From positions 8,030,501 to 8,094,500 of the forward strand of contig NC_060021.1 of the NCBI RefSeq assembly GCF_021134715.1: 64,000 bases of DNA. Direction: 5' to 3'. This stretch comes from Daphnia pulex. Lineage: Eukaryota > Arthropoda > Branchiopoda > Diplostraca > Daphniidae. Of this stretch, positions 1-12,639 are shown in pieces. Position 1 is the first letter of the stretch. Every line of letters begins with the position of its first letter. A program made the position numbers and the translations under genes. A model generated the notes under the pieces. It did no database searches, was not told where the DNA came from, and saw only the letters and a list, made by a program, of their open reading frames with translations.

Positions 1-1189
1 ATTGAATGATCAATCCTAATCAACGTCATATCGCATTTTTATAATTTATTATTTATAACATCTTCTATGAGGTAGGCTGATATTATAATCTGTAAGTCGT
101 CTTCTCATTATCAAAGACGATCATAACATGACCATCAGACCAATATAAAGAACTAAAAAAAAGAAAAGAAGTATTATATGTAATGTCTTGTGCATGTCTG
201 ACTGACTAAATCTATCAGAATTGCAAAGAAATTCGATCCACCAGCACCAAACGAAATCAATTGAACATTTTTTCAACTTTTATCACCCCATTTCTAATTG
301 ACAGGTATTGTTCATTGTTGACAAATTAAAATTCCCGACTGACGAAAATGATATTAAGTGCCAAGTCGAAAAATGCCCGGGGTGGGCACCATAGGCCTTG
401 AGTGTGTGTACGGTGAGTCGTACATGCAATATTTTGCATTTTTGACCGATTGGGTCGCAGATTGGTATTATCGTATTAAACGCTTGACGTGTTCTAATCA
501 TTTGCGAAAGAAAAAATGAACTGCTAGCGTATTAATATGATTGACCCCAGATCGAGTCGTGAATTTAAATTCTTTTTACCGAAATGAATCCATCAGGGCT
601 TACAACTCGAGAATCATACCATCAGAAACTCATACCGTACTAATTTATATTCTGGTTGTTAATTCCAGTTCATTTAATGTGTAGTTATCGTTATATTGAG
701 TTGGTGTTCATCTTCATATCCTGTGAGCACTTGAACATGGCTTCAAATGTTCAAAGGACTATTAGATAACATCGCGATAAATAATAACTTTAACCGATCA
801 TACCTGATCATTTATGAAACAAAATGTCAATATCATTAATATACCCACGATTCGTCAAACTTCGAAGAGTATAGTCGGACACAATATAATATCTTAATGA
901 AAGTGTCAATTTATGAAAAACTGATATTGCTCGAATTAGATCCCTTCATCTGCGTATGCAAAATAGAGTTCATGTTTAGAAATTTTATATCTCTCACCTA
1001 TAATTGAACGTTTGCAGCTTCTCCTCCTTTTGACTTCGAGCTGTTTGGATTTAGGGGGCGTGGAAGTCAATTCGTAATAGTTACTCTTACTATCGATATC
1101 GATATACGTCAGGCCAATTAATAAAAAAAATTGTGTCGTCTACTTCGTTTTGTGCACGAAAATCAGCACAACAAATAAAATTTCTAAAA
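1..1189. other. Non-coding stretch, left edge
   Basis: AT-rich sequence with stop codons in all frames and no exon-like segment that I can support. The last ~170 bases (about 1020-1189) show weak similarity to the flanks of dispersed-repeat copy C, so the repeat may extend slightly to the left. Confidence 0.5.
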
Positions 1190-2240
1190 TGTGGGCGTCG
1201 TGTGAACTCCATGCTGTTTAGCAGGTAAATACATTTTAGAATAAAAATGGAATGATTATTGGAGCTTAATTAGCAGAGTTAAACCTGTTCCAAATTGTGA
1301 GTTCCTGACTAGCATTTATCATGTAAGCCCCCTGTCTATTCGTGGCAGTTTTTTTGCACTGTGTTACTGGTGTAACCTACTGTATTTATGTGCAGATTTG
1401 AGGCCTGAACCAGCCATCATTACAACACACGACATGCAAGTTTTACTTCTGCTGGTATTGACCTGTCACCACCAACAATCTCATCATTGTCTTCTCTTGG
1501 GTAATGGTTTTCGTTACTTTTATTAACTGTGACCTGCTATATATATTTCAATGATGCATTACTTACATAAGCGTATTACATGAAAACCTCAAATTTTCCT
1601 GTTTATTAAAAATTTGTGTTTACCCACTGTCTCATTTTCAACTCTTCCTTGATTGTTGTGTCTGTCAATATTTGTCGTAACCCATTTTTAATTTTTATTT
1701 GTATAAACAGCATCCAGTTTTATTGGGAAAATTCCCATTTCTTTAAATCCCCCATGTCATCGTGTACATGTGAGTGTATTTACGAGGACCTGACGAGGAC
1801 ACCCTTTTCCCTATCTCGTCTGGTGGATTCAACTATTCTGTGGATGGAGCACCTGTGGATGCCTGGCCGTATTTTCCCTGGCTTAAAGGTAGGACAAATT
1901 ATACCTATTCTTCCTTATTGACTATTTGATGGCGTCGATTTTGAATCGTGACATAGTACAGAGAATGATTACTATTCCTGAGCTAGGCTAGGCTATAGAC
2001 GATTGATTGGAACTGTTTTCTCTTTTTACTCAGTAAGGGTTCATTAAATTTAAGCAATGGTCACTCATTTGTAGAACGACTGCAGATCAGGCCCTGATTT
2101 GTACCTCACAACTTTGTCTGTGGGTCTAAACAATCAAGTTCAAAAATATTTTAACTTGAAACGCTTTAAGCAAAGTGTAACCAGAAAATTGTATGGCCAA
2201 AAGAGACCTGCCGCCACACCGGCACTCCTCATTTCACAGT
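1190..2240 (-). repeat. Dispersed spliced-looking repeat, copy A
   Basis: About 1.05 kb that matches copies B (30360-31650) and C (41295-42690) in inverted orientation. Shared landmarks, in order on the plus strand here, are CATGCTGTTTAGCAG followed by GTAAAT near 1210, a CAG-ATTTGAGGC block near 1397, a GGTAATG donor-like site near 1500, an exon-like block ending AAAG-GTAGGA near 1890, and a CTGCCGCCACACCGG block near 2208. Splice-like GT and AG sites are kept in all copies while reading frames are not. Copy A carries a short ORF that the other copies do not share. It could be a decayed gene family, a spliced non-coding RNA or a mobile element. The strand sign marks orientation relative to copies B and C. 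Confidence 0.7.
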
Positions 2241-5200
2241 CGGCCAGTTCTTTACACACACCTCTACATAATAGCAAGTCTTCCATCTCTGTCCGGCTCT
2301 GTGATGTCTTGATGAGAATAAATCGAATCCAAGAAAAGCTTTTTTTTATTTTTGGGACGTGCAAATCGATGGGAGTGTTGGGCTTTAATCGGTCGTGACA
2401 ACTGTAAATTCCGAATACACTCTCACTCGGTAGCAGCTCGGTAGTCCAGTCCATAAATAGCGCGGATGCGAGACCGATGCGGATTAAAAATAAATATTTC
2501 CTTAGCTTCTTCTTGCCGTTTTTGCTATTGAATAACGAGGCGAAGCCAGAAAAAAAGAGATGTCACACACACTGACCAGGTGATCGATCGCCGACGTCTG
2601 GTGTCGCTGACACCCGTTTTTTCCTGCTCTTGTGGCGCAATCCGAATAACAAAAGTCGAAAACTTTTTTTTCTTTTTCTTTCTTAAATCAATTCTACATA
2701 AGAAAAAAAAATAGTAGGAAAAACACACATGACGAATCACGTATCACTTTCATGAAGAAAGAAACATTTTCTCGGCCGCTGCTGGGCTATTGATTCAAGC
2801 TGTTGAATGATTTGAATAGACATGTATCCCATGGAATGAAAAAGAAGTCTCTTATTCATCTCGCCCCTCTTTTGTATTTATTGTTGTACGATGGGGCTAC
2901 CGCGAGCTCCGGTTGACAGGCTCCAATTAATCTCCTCCTCGTTTTGTGTGTATAAATATATCTGCGATTGTTGCTGCCGGCCCTGTGGCAATCTATCCAT
3001 CTTGTTATATACGTAGACCAGACTCTCCTTTTTTTTTTCTTCTTCCCTTTGGATTTTGTGTTTGTTATTTGGCTGCAGACATATTCAACTGGAGAGAGTG
3101 AACGACGTTCGCTTTTTTTTTCTTCTTCTTCTTCTGACTGCTGCTGGGCTGCTGCTGTTCAAGGCCTTCAATCTTTGTTTGCTGGCCGTAGAGGAACCAG
3201 CCATTTGAAAAGAAGAAGAGAAAGACGTCCGACCCTGGTGCTGGATATGAATGGCAGCGCATTAGATCATGACAGGTCATCGTATATAGTTGGGGTTTCC
3301 GGTTACGGACGATTAAATATCCGAGCGCGGCTATAATACACAAGAGGTACCCCCAACGTCAGACGAGGGAGGCGCCTTTAGATTGATCCGTCTATTATTT
3401 ACCGCAATCAAAAAGGAGAGAGAAGGAAGAAAATCGAGCTCCGAGAGGTGGCATCACCGCTCCTTCACTTTGTTACATAGAAATCAAGACATTCGGATCT
3501 ACCCCCTTATCAAAAGTCTATTGCTATTTAATCCCCGGCTAAAAGTGTAGCGCCCCAGTCTGTGTTAAAATTCTACAATGTCCATTCGTATCACGCTCAT
3601 TTTCTTGTGCACGCAATTTAGCGAGTGAATCACACGTCACAAACAGTTTCGATTTTGTGATTTATCGTCTTTTAAAAAATAAAGAAACATTCCCTCCTCC
3701 TTCCACACACACACACGCTGGATCATCAACCGTATGTGTACTGTATATAATATCTAACACAAGAAAAAAGTTAATAGGGGTGTAATATGTACACACAGCC
3801 CTTTTTTTTCCTACTCTCTTGATATTCTTCCTCCCTCCAGCACCGTAGAGAAAGAAAAAGAGTCAAGGTTTGTTTTTTAATGGAGTATTGATGCCCAGAT
3901 GCAGTTAAGAAGCGCGACAGGTTTACGAGGCGCCCGGCTCGACGATTTATTAGCTACTTAAGGGAGAAACTTGCTCACACTCCTCCTCCCCCACCGCTAC
4001 CCACGGGCTACCAACGCGCGTCCGAAAAACAACCGACACGACGACGACTCTTGTGTGTGTGTGTGTGTTTGTAGCTCTCTACAAGCGCACCGCGCTAGAA
4101 TAAACCAGCCCATTATGTGATGGCTAAAAACAGGCAACGGCAGCAGCAGCAGAACAGAGCTGCTTGGCTACTAGCTACTTCTTTTGTCTATTTTGTTATG
4201 GGTCCACACTCGTATTTTCACGTCTCGGCTGCCGTTTTCTTTTCCATTTACTACACACAAGTTCTGGATGTGTGTGAGGAAAAAAGGGGAACCTGTGCCG
4301 CCCTAGCCGTTTCTTTTTTAAGGAAAAGCCTACCAATAAAAATCCGATCTGCCTCCTCCTTCAACTGATTAGCATTTCAAATATCAACTCTTTTTTTTCT
4401 TTTTCTTTTTTCTTTTGTAGAATAAATGTATACTGCATATATAGGCTTATAGGTTTTACAACTTTGGGGTCATCATTTCGATACCTGCCTTCTACGTATA
4501 TATCGCTCGTTCTCAGATAGGCTACTAAAAAAGAAAACACGGGAAATAATCTCGACTTAATTGTGTTTTCCCCTTTATACACTCGGAGAAAAAGTTATGT
4601 CATTGGACTTTTTTTTATCGCAAGATTTCTTCTTTTTTTTCTCTCCCCAAAGCGCGTCAGACTTTTCGATATCTCGTATAAAAGTTAAAAATGTTTTCTT
4701 TAAAGTTTATCTATTTTTTCGGTAGACGAACGAACGAACGAAAAGGTAAATTATTATTTGGGGTTTGCGGTGATCGCCATTGCAACGGTCTCACTTTGTT
4801 ACAACGACAAACAACAACAACAACAGGCCGTAAAATAACAAGAAAAGTGACAGCCACTGTTCAAGTTTCGGAATGAGGGTCGAATTGGAGCCTTTTTCAA
4901 AAGGGTTTGGCATAGGGGTGCGCTGTGTTGGTGTTGTTTCGGGCAGTATATACATATACATTATGACGGACATTTTCAACTGGTCTAGCAACTTTGTGCC
5001 GTTCGCGGTCAAGCGGTAACTGTTTGTGCGGGCGCGTATATTTTTTCTCCCTTTTTTTCTCTTCTCTTCTCCCGATCGAGATTTGTTATTCACGGCCTGT
5101 TGCACATTCGAAACGGCCGCGCATTGTAATGGGTTGTATCCATATAGAGAGCGAGACTGTCTCGAGCCCTTTTTTTTCTTCTTTTCTTTTGCCTACAAGT

Positions 5201-8200
5201 CATAAATATAATCTGATTTTCTAGGTCCGAGAGAGAGACAAAAAAGAAACAGTTTTTCCAGCACTCATCTTCTTGTTCCCCCCGGAAAAAGGCTGTAAAA
5301 AAACAAACAATGCAATTTGAGGTTTTTGGAAAGTATCAAGTCTAAAAGTGTGACTTGAAGGTTTATCTTTTTACCCATGGCTTCGTTTTTTAGTTTTTTC
5401 AATCTTGTATATTTTTGGGAAGTTTAAACAGATTCCCGCGCGCTTGTTTAAAAATTTTTAATGAAATTCGGCATTGAAATGATGGGAGATTAGAATCTAG
5501 TCCATGTCGAATCGAAAGAATCTAGTCCATGGGAAAATGGATTTTTTTTTCTCCCATTTTACCTGTGACCGATAACTATCCAGTTCAATGCGGTTTGATA
5601 TGCTAACGACATTACGGCGTCCGTCCATAACTCAGTATTTCAATTACATTTGGGGTAAGGGAGAATTATTTAAAGAATGAAAACGGAGATTTAGTATATA
5701 TTATTCATATTTCCCCTCTAAAGAAAAGAATCCGGCTTATTCCAATTATTATATAAGCGCACCTCGTCGCCATCAAGTCCCATAATCATCAGATTGACGG
5801 CTCAGATTAAAAAATGTATAACCATTCGATATATGTCCTATTTACGCACACACATATCCCGTATTTATCAAAATACGGCACGCATATTGGCCCTCCCTTA
5901 TTTTTTCTTCCTTTAATGTTATATGTATTTAATGTTATTTTTTGGGGGGAAGCCAAAAAGGGGGGAGAAAAAAAGAAAGAAAAAGAAACGATCGTAGAGA
6001 GAGATTTGTTGCCCAGATAGGTACACATACTGATGCAATCCGATCCTACGGCAAGAAAATGTAAATGCTATACACTCCACAACACATCCACATCTTTTCT
6101 TTTTTTTTCTATTTGTTGTTTTTTTTTATGCGCTCCCCCCTCCAAACGAGTAGGGTGTCGGATAAGTTTTTTTCCCCTATCAATAATGCCCAAGAAGAAG
6201 AAGAAGAGTATAGGCCTCTTAACAGCCTCATTAGCGACCGCTCTATAGGCCGTCGCCCACAGAGGGGTCCCTATAAGAGACTCTGGAAGCCACACAGGCC
6301 AAAGAATAAAAAAACCAAGGGAAGAAGATCATTGCTCATCATCGGAAAGAGAGAACATCTCTATAGCATATATATATACAACCCCCCCGGAAAAAAAACC
6401 ACACATATACACACTGCGTGTATATAAATAGAGTCGAATATAAGGATCGAAGGGTGAATATCGGGAAACATTAAGCGACCCCTCGAGCCTCAACTCTCTC
6501 AGCTGGAGCCAGAGACGAACGTTTGCGTGTCTGCCCCGATTTTTACGAGCATCTCTTCTTCTTCTTCTTGGCCGACATTTGCACAACAGTCGTCTGTGTG
6601 TAGATATGGTGAGCATCCAATAAAAACAGCTTCTGTGTGTGCACGTCAAAAACTGACTGTGGGGACCACTTGTTTCTCCCCCCTATGTAGTAGCCACATC
6701 AGTTTGACCGTTCGTCTCCCATTTTTATTCTTTCTGGAACACGTGTGTTTCCCTCATAGCTGTTGGCCCATTAGCATAAAAGATCGACCCCTCGACTGTG
6801 TGTTGTCCCCTCTTCTTGCAAGGAAGAACATCAACAACACAACAAAAAAAAAGCGTCAGGTCGCCATCACTTGTTATGCGTAGCGTATGGAAATGGTTTG
6901 ACTCTCTCTCTCTCTCTCTCGCTTGTCTCTTTTCTATTCCGGCGAAACGGTTGTTCCACGACATCCGACGTCGTGACAGTCGACACAGGACGCACAAAAG
7001 GTGCGGCCATGGTGAAGGATCGACACGTGACTCGCGATCCGCTCATTCGGACATATCAACCGACTGTTGGCCATCATCGGCGATCGCTTCATTCTACCGA
7101 ACGTCACCCGACTCCATAAAAAGATAGAACCCGGGTGCATATAATTTATTCATTTTTTTTTTTGTGTGTCGGATAAAAACCAGTCTCTTCTTCTTTTTTT
7201 TATTGATTTACAGTGTCCAACTGATTCCCATCGGGTAGTAAATAAGAAAACAAAAAAATCATTTCGACTTGGAGAGTCAATCCGCGTGAGACTCGAATGA
7301 AGCTTGTTGGCCCGTCGCAAGTCTTGAAATTCTCATGCGTCCCATGTTACCTAGAGATCATTTTTTGAATAAATAAAAGACTTAAGACTTTTGAAAAGCC
7401 AAAAAAAAATAGATGAAAACTTTATCGGGCGTACAATGCAAGAGCCTTCCTGCGTACACAGTTTCAATTTTCAACCCCAAATAGGAAAGGAAAAAAAGAG
7501 TAGAAAAAAACAAGGCAAACAATCAGTTATAATAATTTCACAGCGTAGAAGAGTAGTTTCCCTTTTTCTATTCACATGCAGACGCTTTATGTGCATAGTA
7601 GACATTGACGGAACTCAATTGAAATCATATTCAATAGTCCGCGCATATTAAGTCGAGTGACCCGCTGGACCAGTTTTTTTGTCTTCTTTCTTCTTATTAT
7701 TATTCGGAAATAATAACAGTGTTCTGTTCCAATTCCCATCAAAAGATGAAGGAGGGTGTCCCTTTTGATACATAGTGGCAAATGGATTAATTCCGTAAGG
7801 GTATGCGTTGTTGTTTTTTTTTTTCACCGAAAAACTGACAAATCTCTTATTCCCTATTCACCGGGATGTTCTTTTCAAACAATTCGGTCAGACACGAACA
7901 AAAAAACAGGGTAGAAAAAAAAGTTAATTTCCGTGGAAGGATGCGGATTTGTATGCACTCCCCTTCCATTCCATCTGCGCAACGCGCGAAATTCGATCCC
8001 GCAGTTGCCAAAACCCCTCGCGTTCGCCATCTTGCAGTTTAGGGACTTGAAATGAACAGAAGGGAGTTGGTACCGAATGTCATCGTCCAGGGGTTTGCCA
8101 ATTGCGCATCGAGTCCCCTTTTGGCTCTCTGATGAAATCCTGTCCGTCTATATAGCTTCTCCGACCGAGGATCCGCCCGTTTTCACATCCATTACGACTA

Positions 8201-9457
8201 CTTAGCTGCTGTTGAACTGCGCTACTACCCCCCTCCTTTTCTACTAGACGAGCCGGGCATTCACACAAACAAACGGCTACCCCCAGGAAAGGATTGTGTT
8301 GAAGAGACCGTGACCTATTTCAATAGCAGCCAAGTCTTTTCACTCTTCATCTTCAATGGAGGACAAAAGATTTTGTCTAAGTTCCTTTTCAAGCCGCCGC
8401 GCTCCCAAAGACTAAAATAACATTTACACTAACATGTCATAGTAAAAGAAGAAGAAGAGCAAAAATGACACAACCCTTTCGCTTTTTCTCCGGGCGGGGC
8501 AACACAAAAGGCGGACCAGGGAAAAATTCCATCAATCTATATAGTACGCCATAGGTATACTTAGAAGTGTCTAGTGAAATACTGCATACGGGTCTGGCAT
8601 TATTTTGCGCGTGAAAAAAAAAAGTCTTAACTGCGGTTTTTTATATTTTTCATTTCCCCCCTGAGCGTCGCCCCTCTTTACAATACAAACAGACATCGAG
8701 AGCTGGCGAAAAAGGGAGACTGGCCCATTCAATCCTAATGTGTTTCCGCACTAATGCCTTTTAATAGTCAAGGTATTCACGTGTCCTACTGTAAAGGTCA
8801 TGAGATCAGCGGGCCGATTTGCATACGAGAGCTCTGAGGGTGGAGAATAAGAGGGTAGGCCCAACATGAGGGGGGTGGTTTGTGTGACCAATTTTTCCCA
8901 CCAATATTTACTCTTGCTTATGTATAAATACATAAGAGAAATACTGCCTACATACTGCGGCTATCATATCGGAAGAGGACGGAAGGAGGGGTCGGCGAGT
9001 TTCGTGGACGACGAACGGCCGTAAGCGGCTTAACGAGCTGGAAGATGCGTCTAGTCTCCACCCCCTTTGACGACCGTCTTTTTTTTTGTTGTCCCTGTGT
9101 GGATGAGTGTAGCAGTAGCTGTTACGTTTGTGTTTGATTTTTCGGAAGCCTCACCAATAAAAAAAAATCATAATTCTGGATATTCGGTCTCGTGTTTATT
9201 TGTTTTTTTCAGCCAAAAAGTTTGGTTATGGGCCGAAATTACCCGCCTGGATGCGTCTTGATTTGTAGGGGAGGAGGCGGAACAGTTCACTACAGACCAT
9301 TGAATCCAGTACGAGACCACCATTACTATGGAAAAATGGAACGCAAAATAAAAACAGTAATCGCAAATCGACTTGATTGATTGGTTCACAATCTTGAAAC
9401 TGCGTCGCGCCTCGGCGAGTAGTCTATGTAATGGAGGATGACTCGATGGAAAACTTC
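2241..9457. other. Long non-coding stretch, low complexity
   Basis: Seven kilobases with no supportable coding exon. It is full of poly-T and poly-A runs and short microsatellites: CA near 3705, GT near 4053, CAG near 4139, CTT near 6547 and CT near 6902. The texture resembles the non-coding sequence around the ftz-f1 exons at the right of the window, so it may be intron or UTR of a large gene to the left; this is inference. The ORFs present are short, overlapping and built from low-complexity DNA. Confidence 0.5.
6901..6921. repeat. CT microsatellite
   Basis: An uninterrupted CT dinucleotide tract in non-coding DNA. Similar GA tracts occur near 60148 and 63485. Confidence 0.8.
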
Positions 9458-11143
9458 TCAAGCAGAGTCCATTGGCTCGTCCGGATCGTGCTTGGGGAAA
9501 GTGAGTGGGCCTTGGCTGACTTTTTCCGGATGGAGTTCCATGTCTTCTTCCTTTTCTTCGCCAAGAGCCAAAGCGTACATTTCAATTTCAGCTTCCAGTT
9601 CCTCCAGCTCCGCATCTTGCTCGCTAGCCGGTGCCACACGATATCCACGCTCACGGACTCGCTCAAGACGGGCGATTGCCTTCTCTTCTACTCGTAATAA
9701 TTCTTCCTCGAGTTCTTTTCGCCGAGTCTCGAGCATTTCTAATTGCAAAAAGGAAGAGCATTGTCACAAACGTGCCTCAAATTATTGAAATTTCTATTCT
9801 AAATCTCACCTTTGAGTTTACGCTGACTTTCCTTGAGTAATTCCTCTGTTTTTGGAGTCCAAACTTTTGGCTTGTAGTATAATGGAGGAGTTGTCGTTAA
9901 TTTGATAAACTTCATCAGCGGTTGTTGACGAGTTGCCCATTCATCGTGCTGCAAGAGTAAAGAGGAAGATTTTGTTAATATAGCAAGTTTAAGAGATGAA
10001 AAAGTAATAAGATATACTTCTCTTAGACGATGCATCTTCCATTCCAGTCTCCTGACATGTGCCTGTTGTCTCTTACGCTCCATGAAGAGTTCATTTCGCT
10101 CTTTTCTCAGACTCTCTTTCTCCTGGCGTGCGGTCTCCTCTAATCTTTGTTCAATTCTGGCTCGTTTTTCTTCCTGTTGAATTTTAATATGTTATCACAT
10201 AACCAAATATTTCATAGTAATTTTGATATTACTTTATCTTTCTGTGACGATTCTTCCATCCTGAATTTGGCCAATGTTCCTAATAATGAACCAAACATTC
10301 TCCGATTTCTAAAGGAATACAGAAGAATAAATGGAAATTCAACCTTGTCTGGTCTATAATTATAGGTAAGTATTAAACCTGTCTTTGACTTTAACATCTT
10401 TGCTTTGCTGGGCTAGGGCCTCTTCTCTTGTCTTTCTGTCTGCATTCGGAGCTGTGATGCTAGAGTGAATGGCACCCTGGTATTTCAAAACTTGTTAACA
10501 CAATTATGATAATAATTTGTGAATTAGAACTGACTTTGCGTGGTAGTTCTCCTTCTTCATAGTCATCATTTCTCCAACCTTTTGGATTTCCAATAGCAAC
10601 CAAAGGAGTAGGCCTAATAATATAGATTGTTAAAACAATTTTTTAGAGTAAAAAAAATCAGAAACATCATTCATACCTGCCATCATTTCCTTCTCTAACT
10701 ATTCTTTTAGTGTGAGCTGGGCCATCATGCCTCTTTTCCTGTTCATCTCTGCAAGCAAAAAAATTTCCGATCAGCCATTAAGAGTTCAAATTTGAGTAAA
10801 CAATAGGGCATGCAGGTCATACAGATTGTAATATTTCGAGATAACGTAACGGAATCAAACTAACCTGGACGACAGTCTTCCTTGAAACCGTGGGGGAATC
10901 CGGTTTCGTGCCTGTGCATTTTCTCGTCCTTCGTTATTGCCAACTTGAGACTGAAACCTGGCATTTCTGTGTTGGTTAAACAAACGTTTTGCAACAAACT
11001 TTGACTATGAGTTAAACATTTTACACTAACCTGGCCTCTGTTGGATCTCTTCCAGTTATTTTCTTGATATTTTCATCAACTTTATTAAGTGTTTCACGTG
11101 CTTTTTCAAGTTCGGCTTGAAAATTCTCAACAGCGACGGCCAT
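9458..11143 (-). CDS. pnn: Pinin (exon-junction/splicing-associated protein)
   Basis: Exons (minus strand): 11031-11143, 10865-10957, 10677-10748, 10535-10613, 10379-10476, 10233-10308, 10018-10173, 9810-9948 and 9458-9738, giving 368 aa. The N-terminus (MAVAVENFQAELEKA, then VDENIKKITGRDP) is the conserved pinin start, and NRRMFGSLLGTLAKF is the core of the pinin/SDK domain. After this come a charged coiled coil (about residues 175-235), a LYYKPKVWTP segment and a second Glu/Arg-rich coiled coil. Family knowledge: pinin is a nuclear speckle protein that joins the exon-junction-linked ASAP/PSAP complexes and affects splicing. Human pinin is about 717 aa and has a long Ser/Arg-rich tail; here the protein stops soon after the second coiled coil with an acidic end, so the RS tail is missing. 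All nine junctions keep the frame with GT..AG introns of about 58-120 nt. The start is the only ATG that fits the family N-terminus. Confidence 0.95.
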
Positions 11144-11531
11144 GATTGAAAATTCGATTTAACTGAACTGGCATGAGATGGTGGCTCCATCTGGTGGTTG
11201 AGTAACCCAACCTTTCTTTAGAATCTTCTGGCGGGAATTACAAAAACAAAAAATCAAAGTCCGTGGGTTATCACTTATCTTCTATGTAAGCCTATATGAA
11301 TGATTAAACAAGATGCTGACATATTAGATATTAAAGAATACATAATGATAAATAAGATGCAGTATATATTTTTAATCAAGTAATAAAATAATAACGAAGC
11401 AAAAGATAAAAGTTGTAATTATTTTTAAATAAAAGCATACTAAAAAATTGGTTAATTATCAACCACTTGATCATCAAAAATGTATTTCTGAAAATTAAAA
11501 AAAAATTATTTCAATATTTATTCATTACCCG
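11144..11531. other. Intergenic region upstream of pinin
   Basis: AT-rich spacer between the pinin start and the left end of the giant inverted repeat. It should hold the pinin promoter. No TATA box or other clear motif was seen. Confidence 0.4.
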
Positions 11532-11798
11532 TACTATGGCTCGTCCCGGTTTGTATTGCTTTGTATAATCTTTAGTTGAACGCTAAATATATTAGAGGCT
11601 AGCTAAGCGAATTTGGGTAGATCTTTACAAGATTAGTGAATGTGATTTTTTAAGGAAATTGTGCCTGTTGCACATCGATATTATTGGTCTTGATTCTTAA
11701 GGTGGCTTGGCTAAACTTTCAACGGTTAAACTCTATTTAATAAATAGATAACATAACATTTCGCTAATGATCTTGCATTCTTGACTAAATATTTTCAG

Positions 11799-11932
11799 GC
11801 AACTTTATTTGAAGTTTTTGTGGGCACTGATTTGCAGAGTGCTCGTGACCAACAGATAAAATGGCCCAATCCATATTGCAAATTTGAAAGTCTTCCAACA
11901 CCATCCAAAACCAAGGAATTTCTATTTGCAAG
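11799..11932 (+). pseudogene. Orphan coding-like exon, left arm
   Basis: A segment flanked by ATTTTCAG and by AG-GTAATAAT, so it has both splice sites. It is open through 44 codons, reading ATLFEVFVGTDL, then KWPNPYCKFESLPTP, then KEFLFA. I do not recognise the family. No partner exon is visible on either side within the arm, so it may be a captured exon or the remnant of a larger gene. It has an identical copy in the other arm. Confidence 0.45.
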
Positions 11933-12078
11933 GTAATAATTTCAACCAATGTTTCTTTTTATTACTGTGGTAATACATCAAGATGATGAAGTCTAATTAG
12001 GTAGAAAACCTTTCTGAAAAGTTTAAGAGCCATTGTTAATTTCAATTGGTATAAACTATAAAGTGAGTTTTAAGCCAT

Positions 12079-12490
12079 AATCATTTGGTATTAATTTTTA
12101 TATTGGATGTTGTAGACCCATTCCAATCCCCAGCAACGTAAACCTGCAAAAGGAAAGGCGCATAAAACTTGTCATGCAGTGGTGTAGAGGTTGGGTGAGA
12201 ACGGGATGTGTTACATAACCATTTGGTATTCATTTTGATATTGGTTGTTGTAGACCCATCCCCAGCAACAACAACCTGCAAAAGGAAAGGCACGTAAAAC
12301 TTGTCAAAAAGAGGTTGGGTGAGAACGGGATGTGTTAGATAACCATTTTCATTTTGATATTGGTTGTTGTAGACCCATCCCTAGAAACTTCAACCTGCAA
12401 AAGGACATTCGAAGGTCACGGAGATCATTAGATAAAACGTGTCATGCAGTGGTGTAGAGGTTGGGTGAGAACGGGACGTGTTTCATCATT
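12079..12490 (+). repeat. Tandem repeat, three units of ~130-150 bp, left arm
   Basis: Three imperfect units, each containing ATATTGG[A/T]TGTTGTAGACCC, CCTGCAAAAGGA, then GAGGTTGGGTGAGAACGGGA. The block lies just upstream of the first Tyr-rich gene promoter. The units differ by small deletions. Confidence 0.85.
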
Positions 12491-12545
12491 TTCAAGCTGC
12501 TACAATAGCCGCAAGGCTTAAGAGGAGGGGGTGATCAAAAAATCG

Positions 12546-12582
12546 TATAAAACGAGAGAGAAAAGGCGAAGGTAAGTCAGTC
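12546..12582 (+). promoter_or_regulatory. TATA box and initiator of Tyr-rich gene A, left arm
   Basis: TATAAAA at 12546-12552 followed by the initiator-like TCAGTC at 12577-12582, a spacing of 31 bases, upstream of the ATG at 12640. The right-arm mirror is 18867-18903. Confidence 0.6.
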
Positions 12583-12639
12583 GAGGGAGCATCTCCGACA
12601 CGGCAACAACTGCAGCGCTCTATCTGTCAGTTCGCATCC

